DNA of 64,000 nucleotides, taken from contig JANRMQ010000012.1 in NCBI GenBank assembly GCA_040981125.1, forward strand, positions 1-64,000, given 5' to 3'. Within the stretch, counting starts at the first letter, position 1. Each line of letters opens with the position of its first letter. The notes beneath the pieces were generated by a model, which worked only from the letters and a program-made list of their open reading frames with translations, was not told the DNA's origin and searched no databases. Positions 8,766-16,606 of the stretch are shown piece by piece. Position numbers and translations under genes: made by a program. This stretch comes from DASSBQ01 sp040981125 (GTDB lineage: Bacteria > Nitrospirota > Nitrospiria > Nitrospirales > Nitrospiraceae).

Positions 8766-11700
8766 ATGTCCGAGCATAAACCCGATCAGGAACTCATCGA
8801 ACATCACCACAATCTCGCGCGCTACTGTGTCGAGAACCGCACGATCTCCTGGGTGGTGCTGATCGCCACCGTCCTGTGGGGCGTCTACGGCTTTCTTTCC
8901 ATGCCGCAGCGCAAGGATCCCAACATCCCCTCCACCGAAGCCTTGGCCGTGACGCCCTGGCCGGGCGTCACGGCGGAAAAGATCGATCAACTCGTCACCC
9001 GGCAGGTCGAGGACAAAATCGCGGAGAACCCGAACGTTCATCGCGCCACGGCCGGGGCCTATGGGATCAAATCAATGACGTTGTCCGGTCGGTCGTTCGT
9101 GTGGGTGAATCTGGAAGATTCCGTCACGGATACAAAAAAAGAATTCAACGACATCAATCTCAAGCTCAAAGACCTCGACGCCAACCTCCCCGACGGCGCG
9201 GGACCGGTGCAGTTCAAGAGCGATTTCGGCGATACCGCGGCGCTGATGCTCACGGTCGCTAGTCCGAAGGCCGATGCAGTCGCGGTCGGCTTGCGGGCAC
9301 GATCCATCCAGGAAGCTATCCTCCAGATCCGTTCCCAGACGCCGTCCTCCGCTTCCCGATTCACGATCGTCTACAACTTTCCGCCTTCCGCCAACCCGCG
9401 GCTGATTCGGATGGCGCGGGACGTCTTCGCCCGCTTTACCACTCAACAGGGACTGGCGCGCGACCTTCGGTTCATCGAGGGAGCGGGATTCCTGGGAGTG
9501 GACGGCGAAGGTTCGCCCGATGACGCCGCAATCATGGCGCATATCGACCGCTTCCGGCAGGACCGGCTGCACGGGTCCGAGATTCATCCCGACGCCTGGA
9601 AGCCCGCGATCATTCGGGATCCTCAAGAGACCGAAACCAAACTGCTGGCCGTCGCCGGCGATAAATACACCTATCGAGAGCTGGATGATTTCACCGATCT
9701 CATTCAGCGGACACTTCAAGGCGTGCCGCAGGTCTCAAAGGTCACGCGATCCGGGGTCTTGTCGGAAAATATTTTCTTGAATTATTCCCAGGAACGGCTT
9801 GCGTCCTACGGCATCGCGCTGACCGGACTGTCCGATATTCTGCGCGCCCGCAATATCACACAGCCCGGCGGCCAGTTTGAAATCAGCGGGAAAAACCTGG
9901 CGATCGCCCCGAGCGGGGAATTTCACAACGAGGAGGACATTGGCGGCGTGCTGATCAACGTATCGTCGAGCGCCAGCTCCGTCTATCTGCGGGACCTGGT
10001 GGACATCTACCGGGGATACGAAGCGCCGCCGAAATTCTTGAATACGTACAGCCGGCGCGATAGCCGGGGCGACTGGGAACGGACCAGAGCCGTGACCTTG
10101 GCCGTTCAAATGCGGCCGGGGGAGCAGATCGGGCGCTTCGGTGATGCCGTGGACGCCGCCCTCGCGACCTTGGCGCAACGGCTGCCCGAAGACTTGGTCC
10201 TCGCGCGGACCTCGGATCAGCCCCGCCAAGTCGAAGAGAACGTCCACCTGTTCATGGACGTGCTGATGGATGCAGTGATCCTGGTCATCCTCGTGTCCTG
10301 GATCGGCTTTTGGGAATGGCGCTCGGCCCTGCTGATGGCGTTGGCCATTCCCATTACCCTCGCCATTACGTTCGGGATGATGAACCTGCTCGGAATCGAC
10401 ATTCAGCAAGTCTCGATCGCCTCACTGATCATTGCCTTGGGGCTGCTGGTGGACGACCCGGTGGTCGCCGGCGATGCCATCAAACGGGACTTGGCGGCGG
10501 GTCACCGCTCGGTGGTGGCCGCCTGGCTGGGTCCGACCAAATTGGCGACGGTAATTCTCTACGCGACGGTCACGAACATCGTGGCCTACTTGCCGTTCCT
10601 CCTGCTGACCGGCAAGACCGGGCAGTTTCTCTACAGTCTGCCCGTCGTGATCACTTGCTCGCTCGTGGCCTCCCGGCTGGTCTCCATGACCTTTATTCCG
10701 TTCCTGGCTTATTACCTGTTGCGTCCGACCACCGAACTGTCCCTGGAAGAGCGTAAAAGAAAGGGCTTCGTCCGGCTCTACTATAAGCTCGGCGGTTTTG
10801 CGCTCGATCATCGCTGGGCCGTGTTTGCAGGATCGCTCGCATTCCTGGCCCTGGGGTTGGTATTCCTCAGCCATCTCAAGACACAATTTTTCCCCAAGGA
10901 CCTGGCCTATCTCTCCTATGTCAATGTCTGGCTCCCCGCCGACGCGCCGCTTGCCGCCACCCGAGAGGCGGTGCAACGGACGGAATTATTGATCACCCAA
11001 GCCGCGGCGGACTACGCCGCCAAGACCCATAAAGAGTCGGAGGGCCGCCCGCGCGACGTTCTGAAATCCCTGACGTCCTTCATCGGCGGCGGCGCGCCCA
11101 GATTCTGGTACACGCTCGGACCCGAGCAGCAGCAACTCAACTATGCGCAGATCATCATGGAGACGACCGATAAGCACGACACCACGCCCTTCATCGAATA
11201 TCTGCAACCGCTGCTCTCCGCCGGCATCGTAGGCGCGCGGGTCGAAGCGCTCCAGCTGGAGAGCGCCAAACCGGTCGGGACGCCGGTGTCTGTCCGCCTG
11301 TCGGGAGAAGACATGTCCGTGCTTCGAAAATACGCCGACGAACTGAAAACGATCTTCCGTTCGACGCCTGTCCTGACCCGCATCAGGGACGACTGGGGCG
11401 AAGAGGCGTTCACCGTTCGATTTGAAATTGATCCCGACCGGGCAAACCTGGCCGGAGTCACGAACCTGGACGTCGCCACTTCAGCCGGCGCCGGCATCAG
11501 CGGCTATCAAGTCACCACGTTACGCGAAGGCCACCGCCAGATTCCGGTGGTGCTCCGCCTTCGGATGGACGAACGGGCGCAACTGGCGGGACTCCAGAAT
11601 CTCTATGTGTTTTCCTCGCAGGGAACGACGAAGGTGCCGCTCGGACAGGTCTCGAATATGTCCTACCAGATGGAGCCGCAAAAGCTGCGGCGCCGCGAGC

Positions 11701-12467
11701 ACTTCAGGACGATTACCGCCGAGGCCTACCCGATCCCCGGCGTCTTGTCGTCAGAGGCCATGCGGGCCATTCGTCCTCAATTGGCGGAATTCAAGACAAC
11801 CTTGCCGCCCGGCTATCAGATGCAAATCGGAGGAGAAGAAGAATCGCAGGTGGATGGATTTAGGAATCTCGGGATCGTCATGGCCATTTCCATCGCGGCT
11901 ATTTTTCTGGCGCTGGTGTTTCAATTCAAGAACGCCGTCAAACCGCTTCTGGTGTTTGCCGCGATCCCGTACGGCATGGTCGGCGCGCTCGCCGCCCTGT
12001 ATGTCATGCGCACGCCGTTCGGCTTCATGGCGTTCATGGGCGTGGCGAGTCTGGTGGGAGTCATCGTCAGTCATATTATCGTGCTGTTTGAATTCATCGA
12101 AGAGCGTCACGCGCTGGGAGAACCTTTTCGCGAGGCCATGTTGGATTCGGGCATCCTCCGCCTGCGGCCGGTGTTGATTACCGTGGGCGCGACCGTGATC
12201 GCGCTCTTTCCATTGGCCTATCGGGGCGGGCCGCTGTGGGAACCGATGTGCTACACGCAGATCGGCGGTTTGCTGCTGGCTACTATTATTACAAAGGTGC
12301 TGGTGCCGGTGCTCTACGCCATCTTCGTGCTGGATCTGAAAATTTTGAAGTGGGAGGAGAAGAAACCGGCGGACGTTGACGACATTTCGCATGATGGCGG
12401 CGGGGGCGACAGCGCGCTGATAGCACCAACCGCCGCGCAGCCAACAGCGCCTGCACCGACGGCCTAG
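8766..12467 (+). CDS. RND-family efflux permease with an inserted domain
   Basis: 1,233 residues from ATG 8766, ten bases after the adaptor. The architecture is AcrB-like: TM1 (TISWVVLIATVLWGVYGF), two periplasmic loops and twelve TM segments. Two adjacent Asp in TM4 (LGLLVDDPVV) match the proton relay. Length exceeds the usual ~1,040 because about 130 residues (roughly 165-295) are inserted in the first periplasmic porter region, between ALMLTVASP and DKYTYRELDDF. The insert contains FTIVYNFPPSANPRLIR and EIHPDAWKPAIIRD. The tail is Ala/Pro/Thr-rich. Probably exports hydrophobic or toxic compounds; the substrate is unassigned. Confidence 0.9.
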   Translation: MSEHKPDQELIEHHHNLARYCVENRTISWVVLIATVLWGVYGFLSMPQRKDPNIPSTEALAVTPWPGVTAEKIDQLVTRQVEDKIAENPNVHRATAGAYGIKSMTLSGRSFVWVNLEDSVTDTKKEFNDINLKLKDLDANLPDGAGPVQFKSDFGDTAALMLTVASPKADAVAVGLRARSIQEAILQIRSQTPSSASRFTIVYNFPPSANPRLIRMARDVFARFTTQQGLARDLRFIEGAGFLGVDGEGSPDDAAIMAHIDRFRQDRLHGSEIHPDAWKPAIIRDPQETETKLLAVAGDKYTYRELDDFTDLIQRTLQGVPQVSKVTRSGVLSENIFLNYSQERLASYGIALTGLSDILRARNITQPGGQFEISGKNLAIAPSGEFHNEEDIGGVLINVSSSASSVYLRDLVDIYRGYEAPPKFLNTYSRRDSRGDWERTRAVTLAVQMRPGEQIGRFGDAVDAALATLAQRLPEDLVLARTSDQPRQVEENVHLFMDVLMDAVILVILVSWIGFWEWRSALLMALAIPITLAITFGMMNLLGIDIQQVSIASLIIALGLLVDDPVVAGDAIKRDLAAGHRSVVAAWLGPTKLATVILYATVTNIVAYLPFLLLTGKTGQFLYSLPVVITCSLVASRLVSMTFIPFLAYYLLRPTTELSLEERKRKGFVRLYYKLGGFALDHRWAVFAGSLAFLALGLVFLSHLKTQFFPKDLAYLSYVNVWLPADAPLAATREAVQRTELLITQAAADYAAKTHKESEGRPRDVLKSLTSFIGGGAPRFWYTLGPEQQQLNYAQIIMETTDKHDTTPFIEYLQPLLSAGIVGARVEALQLESAKPVGTPVSVRLSGEDMSVLRKYADELKTIFRSTPVLTRIRDDWGEEAFTVRFEIDPDRANLAGVTNLDVATSAGAGISGYQVTTLREGHRQIPVVLRLRMDERAQLAGLQNLYVFSSQGTTKVPLGQVSNMSYQMEPQKLRRREHFRTITAEAYPIPGVLSSEAMRAIRPQLAEFKTTLPPGYQMQIGGEEESQVDGFRNLGIVMAISIAAIFLALVFQFKNAVKPLLVFAAIPYGMVGALAALYVMRTPFGFMAFMGVASLVGVIVSHIIVLFEFIEERHALGEPFREAMLDSGILRLRPVLITVGATVIALFPLAYRGGPLWEPMCYTQIGGLLLATIITKVLVPVLYAIFVLDLKILKWEEKKPADVDDISHDGGGGDSALIAPTAAQPTAPAPTA

Positions 12468-12763
12468 CGTGGTATCGGTTTGGAAAGGCATCTCAATCGA
12501 ACTGACGTGAAGTACGAGTAACTGCGAGCTCTGCCAATCGTGTTGGAACTGAAGTATTCGGATGCGGGTAGAGACTGAGGCTGGTAAGGGTGTTCCCGGG
12601 TTCGGTCGCCACACACACATCCTGAATCGAGGCGTGAAGAAGTACGGAGTCAGCCGATGCGCTGATCCAAGGGGTTGGGCCGCTCGCAGCTATTCCTTCA
12701 GAGCTATAAGGAAGCTATGCCGGTCGGTATTGGAGCCTGTCCGACGCGGCTTTGTGCATAGAG

Positions 12764-12792
12764 TTGACAAGCCTATGGGCCTACACAATAAT
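12764..12792 (+). promoter_or_regulatory. Sigma-70-type promoter feeding the cassette block
   Basis: A perfect -35 TTGACA (12764-12769), a 17-base spacer and -10 AATAAT (12787-12792, five of six consensus positions). It points toward the 12858 gene and the following cassettes. In integrons such a promoter (Pc) sits beside attI; here it overlaps the start of the 65-base repeat. Function is inferred from sequence alone. Confidence 0.6.
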
Positions 12793-12850
12793 TTCGCCGA
12801 CGTTGGCATATGGTATGTGCGTACTAAGCCGGTCAGAATACTCAATGGTT
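12786..12850 (+). repeat. 65-base repeat, copy 1
   Basis: Begins CAATAATTTCGC and ends ATACTCAATGGTT. It matches the segment at 13886-13950 at 55 of 65 positions, exactly 1,100 bases away. It lies 7 bases before the GTG of the HEPN-motif gene. The junction reads GTTAAGC (12848-12854), which fits the integron R' consensus GTTRRRY, so it could be the right half of a recombination site. Confidence 0.7.
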
Positions 12851-12857
12851 AAGCCTC

Positions 12858-13766
12858 GTGAGATACATCGTCAGTAAGTCAGTGCTAGCACCCACCCCTG
12901 AGGTGGAGATTTCAGCAGAAGAGTATTCGCTTCTTGGCACGGCTCGAGGCGTTCTAACAAGCGCGCTTGCCATCGAAGAGACGTACGACATTCTGATTGC
13001 AAACTTCCTTGCGCTCGAGACGCAACTGCTAAACGTCGCTGCCACCAATGCAGTGCGGAACACCCTGACTTACTCAGAGTTCTTCGAGATCCGTTCGGCC
13101 CTAAACGTCCACGTCGTGAACCTGCTAACGGCTGCGCGACTTTATCTAGATCAGCTTCCGCGGGACGTCGCAGACTGTCTACCTGAGAACGCTGACGCGG
13201 CAGATCGTGTTAAGGCGCTCTGTTCGAAAGAGTACGACGAACATTTCGAGTACCGCTTTATGGAGGCGCTGCGCAATCATGTCCAGCATCGCGGCATACC
13301 CATCCATTTCGTTAGACAAAATGCGCTGTGGACATCGATGGGGGAAGATGGCCGTATGGAATTTACTGTTGATATCGCCGTACAGCGGCGATATCTCGAA
13401 GAAGATAAGAAGTTCAAGAAGGCAATACTTGATGAAATCGCGGGCGATGTAGATCTGAAGGCCGCATGCAGACGCTATGTCGAATCGTTGAGCGTGATCC
13501 ATGAGTTTGCACGCAGCTTGATTGAGGAAGCCGCGAAGTCTGCACGCGCCAGACTTGAGTCCGTACACAAGCGGTATGCGGAGGTCTATTCTGAGAAACT
13601 CATAGGGCTTACCGCGTCAGCCATGGACGATGGCCGGGAAATCTCTTCAGTGCCTCTGCTCATGGATTGGGATGATGTGCGACTCGAACTCCAGAAAAGG
13701 AATTCGCAGCTCGTTAATTTGCATAAGAGATATGTGACTGGACGAGTGCTGAAAGATAGGAAATGA
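12858..13766 (+). CDS. Cassette protein with a HEPN-type RNxxxH motif
   Basis: 302 residues, almost entirely helical in composition. GTG 12858 is the first usable start after the repeat. I do not recognise the family as a whole. Residues 139-144 read RNHVQH, matching the R-N-x3-H signature of HEPN ribonucleases, set in a helix (FMEALRNHVQHRG). The C-terminal half (about 190-300) is charged and coiled-coil-like (HKRYAEVYSEKL). HEPN proteins are frequent toxins and defence RNases. No antitoxin partner is adjacent, so a self-contained or orphan role is possible. The RNase assignment is inference from the motif and context. Confidence 0.7.
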   Translation: MRYIVSKSVLAPTPEVEISAEEYSLLGTARGVLTSALAIEETYDILIANFLALETQLLNVAATNAVRNTLTYSEFFEIRSALNVHVVNLLTAARLYLDQLPRDVADCLPENADAADRVKALCSKEYDEHFEYRFMEALRNHVQHRGIPIHFVRQNALWTSMGEDGRMEFTVDIAVQRRYLEEDKKFKKAILDEIAGDVDLKAACRRYVESLSVIHEFARSLIEEAAKSARARLESVHKRYAEVYSEKLIGLTASAMDDGREISSVPLLMDWDDVRLELQKRNSQLVNLHKRYVTGRVLKDRK

Positions 13767-13885
13767 CTAGCGGCACTCTGAATCTGGCGGGGCACAGAAA
13801 TCGTGTCAGAATCATTTCGTCCAAGTTTGTCGGACCCACGGTCTGCGACGCAGCACAATAATTGTTTCTGACACCATCTGATTGG

Positions 13886-13950
13886 CAATAATTTTGCTCA
13901 TGTTGCCACATAGTATTTGCGTACTATGCCGGTCAGCATACTCAATGGTT
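13886..13950 (+). repeat. 65-base repeat, copy 2
   Basis: Matches 12786-12850 at 55 of 65 positions. This copy contains a perfect inverted repeat CATAGTA-TTTGCG-TACTATG and a second one TATGC-CGGTCA-GCATA. It ends 10 bases before the ATG of the next cassette gene, at GTTGGGT (13948-13954), again a GTTRRRY sequence. An AATAAT -10-like box is kept but the -35 has decayed (TTGTTT, 19-base spacing). Confidence 0.7.
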
Positions 13951-13960
13951 GGGTGCCGCA

Positions 13961-14434
13961 ATGAACTACGTGCAGGTCTTGAGCGAGTGCCAAGAACCAG
14001 AGGTCGGCCGCGCGGTTCTTGACGGCCTTACAAAGCTCTTTGAAAAAGACATGCAGTTGCTCGGAGTCAATGCTTCAGAAGAATCTGTGGCTGCAAAGAT
14101 CGCTCAGTATCTGCAACCTCATTTCCAAGACATGGACATTGACGTTGAGTACAACCGCATGGGAGATGCCCCCAAAAAAGTCACATGGAATGACAAACCG
14201 GCAGAGGTGTACCCTGACATCATCGTTCACCTCCGCGGGACCCAGACCAACATTCTCGCCATTGAGCTCAAAAAGGGCTCAAATGCAGAGTCTAAGGACA
14301 AAGACATCCGCAAGTTGCGGGCATACGTCAGTGAACTCGGATACCAACACGCTCTCTTCTTGCGTCTCGGCGTCAAGGACGGGGCCGGGGACGTTTCGGA
14401 GTGCGAATGGGTGAGCCCACAGGGCGACACCTAA
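13961..14434 (+). CDS. Small PD-(D/E)XK nuclease-like cassette protein
   Basis: 157 residues from ATG 13961. Residues 84-104 read YPDIIVH, then a short loop, then ILAIELKKG: Pro-Asp (85-86) followed by Glu-x-Lys (102-104) on the next strand, the core of the PD-(D/E)XK nuclease fold. The preceding ~70 residues are helical (VAAKIAQYLQPHF) and would supply the first helix. Substrate is unknown; the fold occurs in restriction, repair and defence nucleases and in inactive relatives. Its TAA stop (14432-14434) lies inside the R'' box of attC 14429-14483, which marks it as a classic gene cassette. Confidence 0.7.
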   Translation: MNYVQVLSECQEPEVGRAVLDGLTKLFEKDMQLLGVNASEESVAAKIAQYLQPHFQDMDIDVEYNRMGDAPKKVTWNDKPAEVYPDIIVHLRGTQTNILAIELKKGSNAESKDKDIRKLRAYVSELGYQHALFLRLGVKDGAGDVSECEWVSPQGDT

Positions 14435-14483
14435 CAATTCATTCAAGTCGACGCCGCGGCGCGGCCTAATTTGGGTGTGATGT
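14429..14483 (+). mobile_element. attC: attC recombination site 1
   Basis: R'' box ACCTAAC (14429-14435, perfect RYYYAAC), then AATTCATTCAAGTCGACG, the sequence typical of the commonest cassette attC family, a GC-rich hairpin, and an R' box that has drifted to GTGATGT (14477-14483). The stop codon of the nuclease-like gene is embedded in R''. The changed R' may impair recombination. Confidence 0.75.
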
Positions 14484-14574
14484 GCCCATTAAAGCCTATG
14501 CATCCGTTTGATAAGCCTGTTGTGCCGAATCGTGACGGTTTTGGGCAGGACCCGTTCGGGTACAGTGCTCTCGC

Positions 14575-15135
14575 ATGGCACAAGTGGGGTATGGCTCAGT
14601 CGATCGCTGGATATTCAGCGACATTTCAAAACCGGCCACTGCCATTGACCTTAAGTCGCCTGTCCTGTGGATGACGCAGGCTGACGCCTTATCAGAGGCT
14701 GCAATTAGCGTTTTGAAGCGCGAGCCAAACTTGGAGCACTTGACCATCTATACAAAGGGCGTTTGTCACTGTCAGCATCATGCGGTGGCTCTAATGCTCG
14801 TGGCCTGAGCCTCGAAATCAGCTTGAAAGCAATGCTGATCATTCGCGAAGGCATCAAAGAATTTACGTCACGAGAGAAAGATAGACCATCATTGTCTTCA
14901 TGAATTAAGCAGCTTCGTGCCAAACCTTACAGAGAAGGATAAGGCAATTCTGGAGTGCTTAACGCATTTCATCTATTGGGCCGGCAAGTATCCTGACCCT
15001 GGTTCCGGTCGAGAAAAGGCCGCTGTCTCTGTATTCGATATCAGCGAGAAACATCACATCTCTGCGAAGGAGTTGTTTGGCTTGGTCACCCGCGTAATGG
15101 GCCATGCGCGTGAGGTTATTGACGAGAAGGCTTAA
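14575..15135 (+). pseudogene. Frameshifted cassette gene, possibly HEPN-like
   Basis: Three open stretches appear to be one ancestral protein of about 187 residues. The first (14575-14808) ends ...CHCQHHAVALMLVA. The second, in another frame (about 14809-14877), reads SLEISLKAMLIIREGIKEF. The third, back in the first frame, reads HHCLHELSSFVPNL, LTHFIYWAGKYPDPGSG and DISEKHHISAKELF up to the TAA at 15135. Two compensating indels near 14806 and 14877 would restore one chain. The helical HAVALMLEIxLKAML-type segment resembles HEPN-like proteins found in cassettes. The third part could also be translated alone from GTG 14917. The family assignment is tentative. Confidence 0.5.
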
Positions 15136-15151
15136 CTCGTGTCAGCAGAAC

Positions 15152-15212
15152 ACATAACGAGCCCATGCAGTCGACGTGCGAAGACGCACGCGGCTTATTG
15201 GCAGCGTTACGC
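15152..15212 (+). mobile_element. attC: attC recombination site 2
   Basis: R'' ACATAAC (15152-15158) and R' GTTACGC (15206-15212) flank an imperfect palindrome. Its core AGTCGACGTGCG / CGCACGCGGCT closes with an AAGA loop and leaves one unpaired A, the extrahelical base expected in attC. A perfect RYYYAAC box, GCTTAAC (15130-15136), overlaps the preceding gene's TAA and is an alternative outer end. Confidence 0.65.
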
Positions 15213-15233
15213 GGATTTCGTAATGGTGCGCGC

Positions 15234-16089
15234 ATGGAACTAGCCATTCTATTGGGCATTGTAGTGGTCGTCGGGATTGCCTTCTACGTTGGGCGACTAA
15301 GCGGCCACCAGCCACGTGGTGAGGCCCAGCTCACGATCACGACGGAGTTCCGTTCCGCGGAAGTCGAATCTGACGATTCGGATGCTTGGGAAGGCGGCTT
15401 TTGGGATGCACCAGACCCCAAACCCCTTAGTGCACATCTGCAGTTCCATTACGTCGACGGCAGAGGCAACAGAACATCTAGATCAGTTGTTGTTCGACAA
15501 TTCGACAACGGGTTGTATGGTGGGATTCTTATCGGATTGTGTGAACTCCGAGACGCCAATCGCACGTTCCGGGTTTGATCGCATTAGCCACTGTGTTGAC
15601 TTGGAGACGGGAGAGTCAATCGAGGACGTTCGCCAGCATCTAAACGAAAGATACGACAGATCACCTGAGAGATCCGTCGAAATTCTCCTGTCGGACTATC
15701 TGGATACATTGAAGGTCCTGTACTTCGTCGCCAAAGCCGATGGACAGTATCGGCGCGAAGAGAAAGAGGTCGTTGCTGGGTATATTCGCAAACTAATTCG
15801 CGATGATCGGGTCACAGTCGCGATGGTAGATGATGCGCTGAAAGCTGTCGGAGTGCCGTCGATGCAGGCATTCAAGATTGCTGCTGGTCGGGTACTAAAG
15901 AGCGGCCAAGTCGATCCGACGTTGCTCCGTCGTTGTTGTGAGGAAATTGTGGCTACTCAAGCCACCGTACACGCGGCAGAGCAAGAAGCTCTTGACTACA
16001 TCGAGAGAAAGCGTGCAGCAATCGAAGCATCCGCCCAACAAGCAGTTGCAGCGGACCGTGATACCGCGTCGCAGGTACGCGGCCGCTGA
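15234..16089 (+). pseudogene. WYL/TerB-type cassette gene broken by one frameshift
   Basis: ATG 15234 opens a protein with one N-terminal membrane helix (MELAILLGIVVVVGIAFYVG) and a WYL-like domain (LQFHYVDGRGNRTSRSVVV, GLCELRDANRTFR). The frame stops at TGA 15576-15578, right where the domain should continue. The +1 frame carries on with FDRISHCVDLETGESIEDV and a helical TerB-like region (LYFVAKADGQYRREEKEVV, VAGYIRKLI) to a stop at 16089. Removing one G from CGGGTTTGAT near 15571 would give RTFRFDRIS, the expected WYL motif. It is either a recent one-base insertion, a sequencing error, or less likely a programmed shift. The intact protein would be about 285 residues. Its end runs into attC 16033-16105. 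Confidence 0.7.
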
Positions 16090-16105
16090 ACTGCAGCGGT
16101 TGGAC
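16033..16105 (+). mobile_element. attC: attC recombination site 3
   Basis: R'' GCCCAAC (16033-16039) and R' GTTGGAC (16099-16105) both match the consensus exactly. The arms CAGTTGCAGCGG and CCGCTGAACTG pair with one unpaired base, the extrahelical position typical of attC bottom strands. It overlaps the 3' end of the WYL/TerB gene. Confidence 0.8.
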
Positions 16106-16174
16106 CCATATACAAGTTCTCTGGGCCCGAGAGGCTCATCGCAGATTTCCAGGCTGATATTGAGAGGTGGGACC

Positions 16175-16522
16175 ATGAAAACGGTCATCCTTGAAGTTCG
16201 CTCCCCCAAAGAGGCCATGGCTGAGTTCGCGCAGACATGGAAAACGAAGAAGCGCCACAAGTCTGCGCGTATTAGCTTTGCATCACCTGAGCTCCTATGG
16301 AAAGTTCTTACCGAGAAGCGCTGGGAACTTCTGAAGGCGCTTTGTGGTGCCGGCCCTGTATCCATTCGAGAGGCTGCACGTCGTGTACACCGTGACGTCA
16401 AAGGTGTGCATGGTGATGTGTCTGCACTGTTGGCCGCTGGCTTGCTCAATCGCACCGAGGGAGGGGCTATTGAGTTCCCGTATGAGGCTGTGAAAGTGGA
16501 GTTTCTTCTGCAAGCGGCATAA
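16175..16522 (+). CDS. HTH DNA-binding protein (HVO_A0114-like antitoxin family)
   Basis: 115 residues from ATG 16175, after GAGAGGTGG. The N-terminal half (EVRSPKEAMAEFAQTWKT, RISFASPELLWKVLTEKRW) and the winged-helix part (ISIREAARRVHRDVKGVHGDV, LLAAGLLNRTEGGAIEFPYE) fit the HVO_A0114-type putative DNA-binding proteins that often accompany RelE-like toxins. No toxin lies directly upstream; the nearest is the RelE-like gene 84 bases downstream. The last ~64 bases recur as a remnant at 18231-18308. The R'-like GTTAGGC at 16539-16545 suggests a deleted attC behind it. Confidence 0.75.
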   Translation: MKTVILEVRSPKEAMAEFAQTWKTKKRHKSARISFASPELLWKVLTEKRWELLKALCGAGPVSIREAARRVHRDVKGVHGDVSALLAAGLLNRTEGGAIEFPYEAVKVEFLLQAA

Positions 16523-16572
16523 GTACGTCTGCAGCCTCGTTAGGCCTGCAATCAGCCGCCATTCAGCCTTAG

Positions 16573-16601
16573 TTGTCAAAAGTACGCCATTGGCGTATAG
16601 T
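16573..16601 (+). promoter_or_regulatory. Promoter and palindromic operator of the RelE/HigB-type module
   Basis: -35 TTGTCA (16573-16578), a 17-base spacer and -10 TATAGT (16596-16601). The expected start of transcription falls at or within a base or two of the toxin ATG (16607), so the mRNA would be leaderless or nearly so. A perfect palindrome TACGCCA-T-TGGCGTA (16583-16597) fills the spacer and touches the -10 box, a natural site for autorepression by the antitoxin. Confidence 0.7.
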
Positions 16602-16606
16602 ACAGC

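Larger units (their letters stand above)
12468..12857. other. Intergenic leader before the cassette block
   Basis: About 390 bases without a supportable gene. A 96-codon plus-strand frame inside has no ribosome site and no recognisable product. The right half carries a sigma-70-type promoter (12764-12792) and copy 1 of a 65-base repeat. An imperfect hairpin (AGCTATTCCTT...AAGGAAGCT) lies at about 12692-12716. This marks the boundary between the efflux operon and the AT-richer accessory block. Confidence 0.5.

Noticed and set aside
12674..12680. GTTGGGC as another R' box
   Set aside because: No partner R'' or palindrome lies upstream; a seven-base degenerate match is expected by chance in a few hundred bases.
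12562..12852. 96-codon frame before the first cassette
   Set aside because: It runs through the promoter and the 65-base repeat, has no ribosome site and no recognisable domain.
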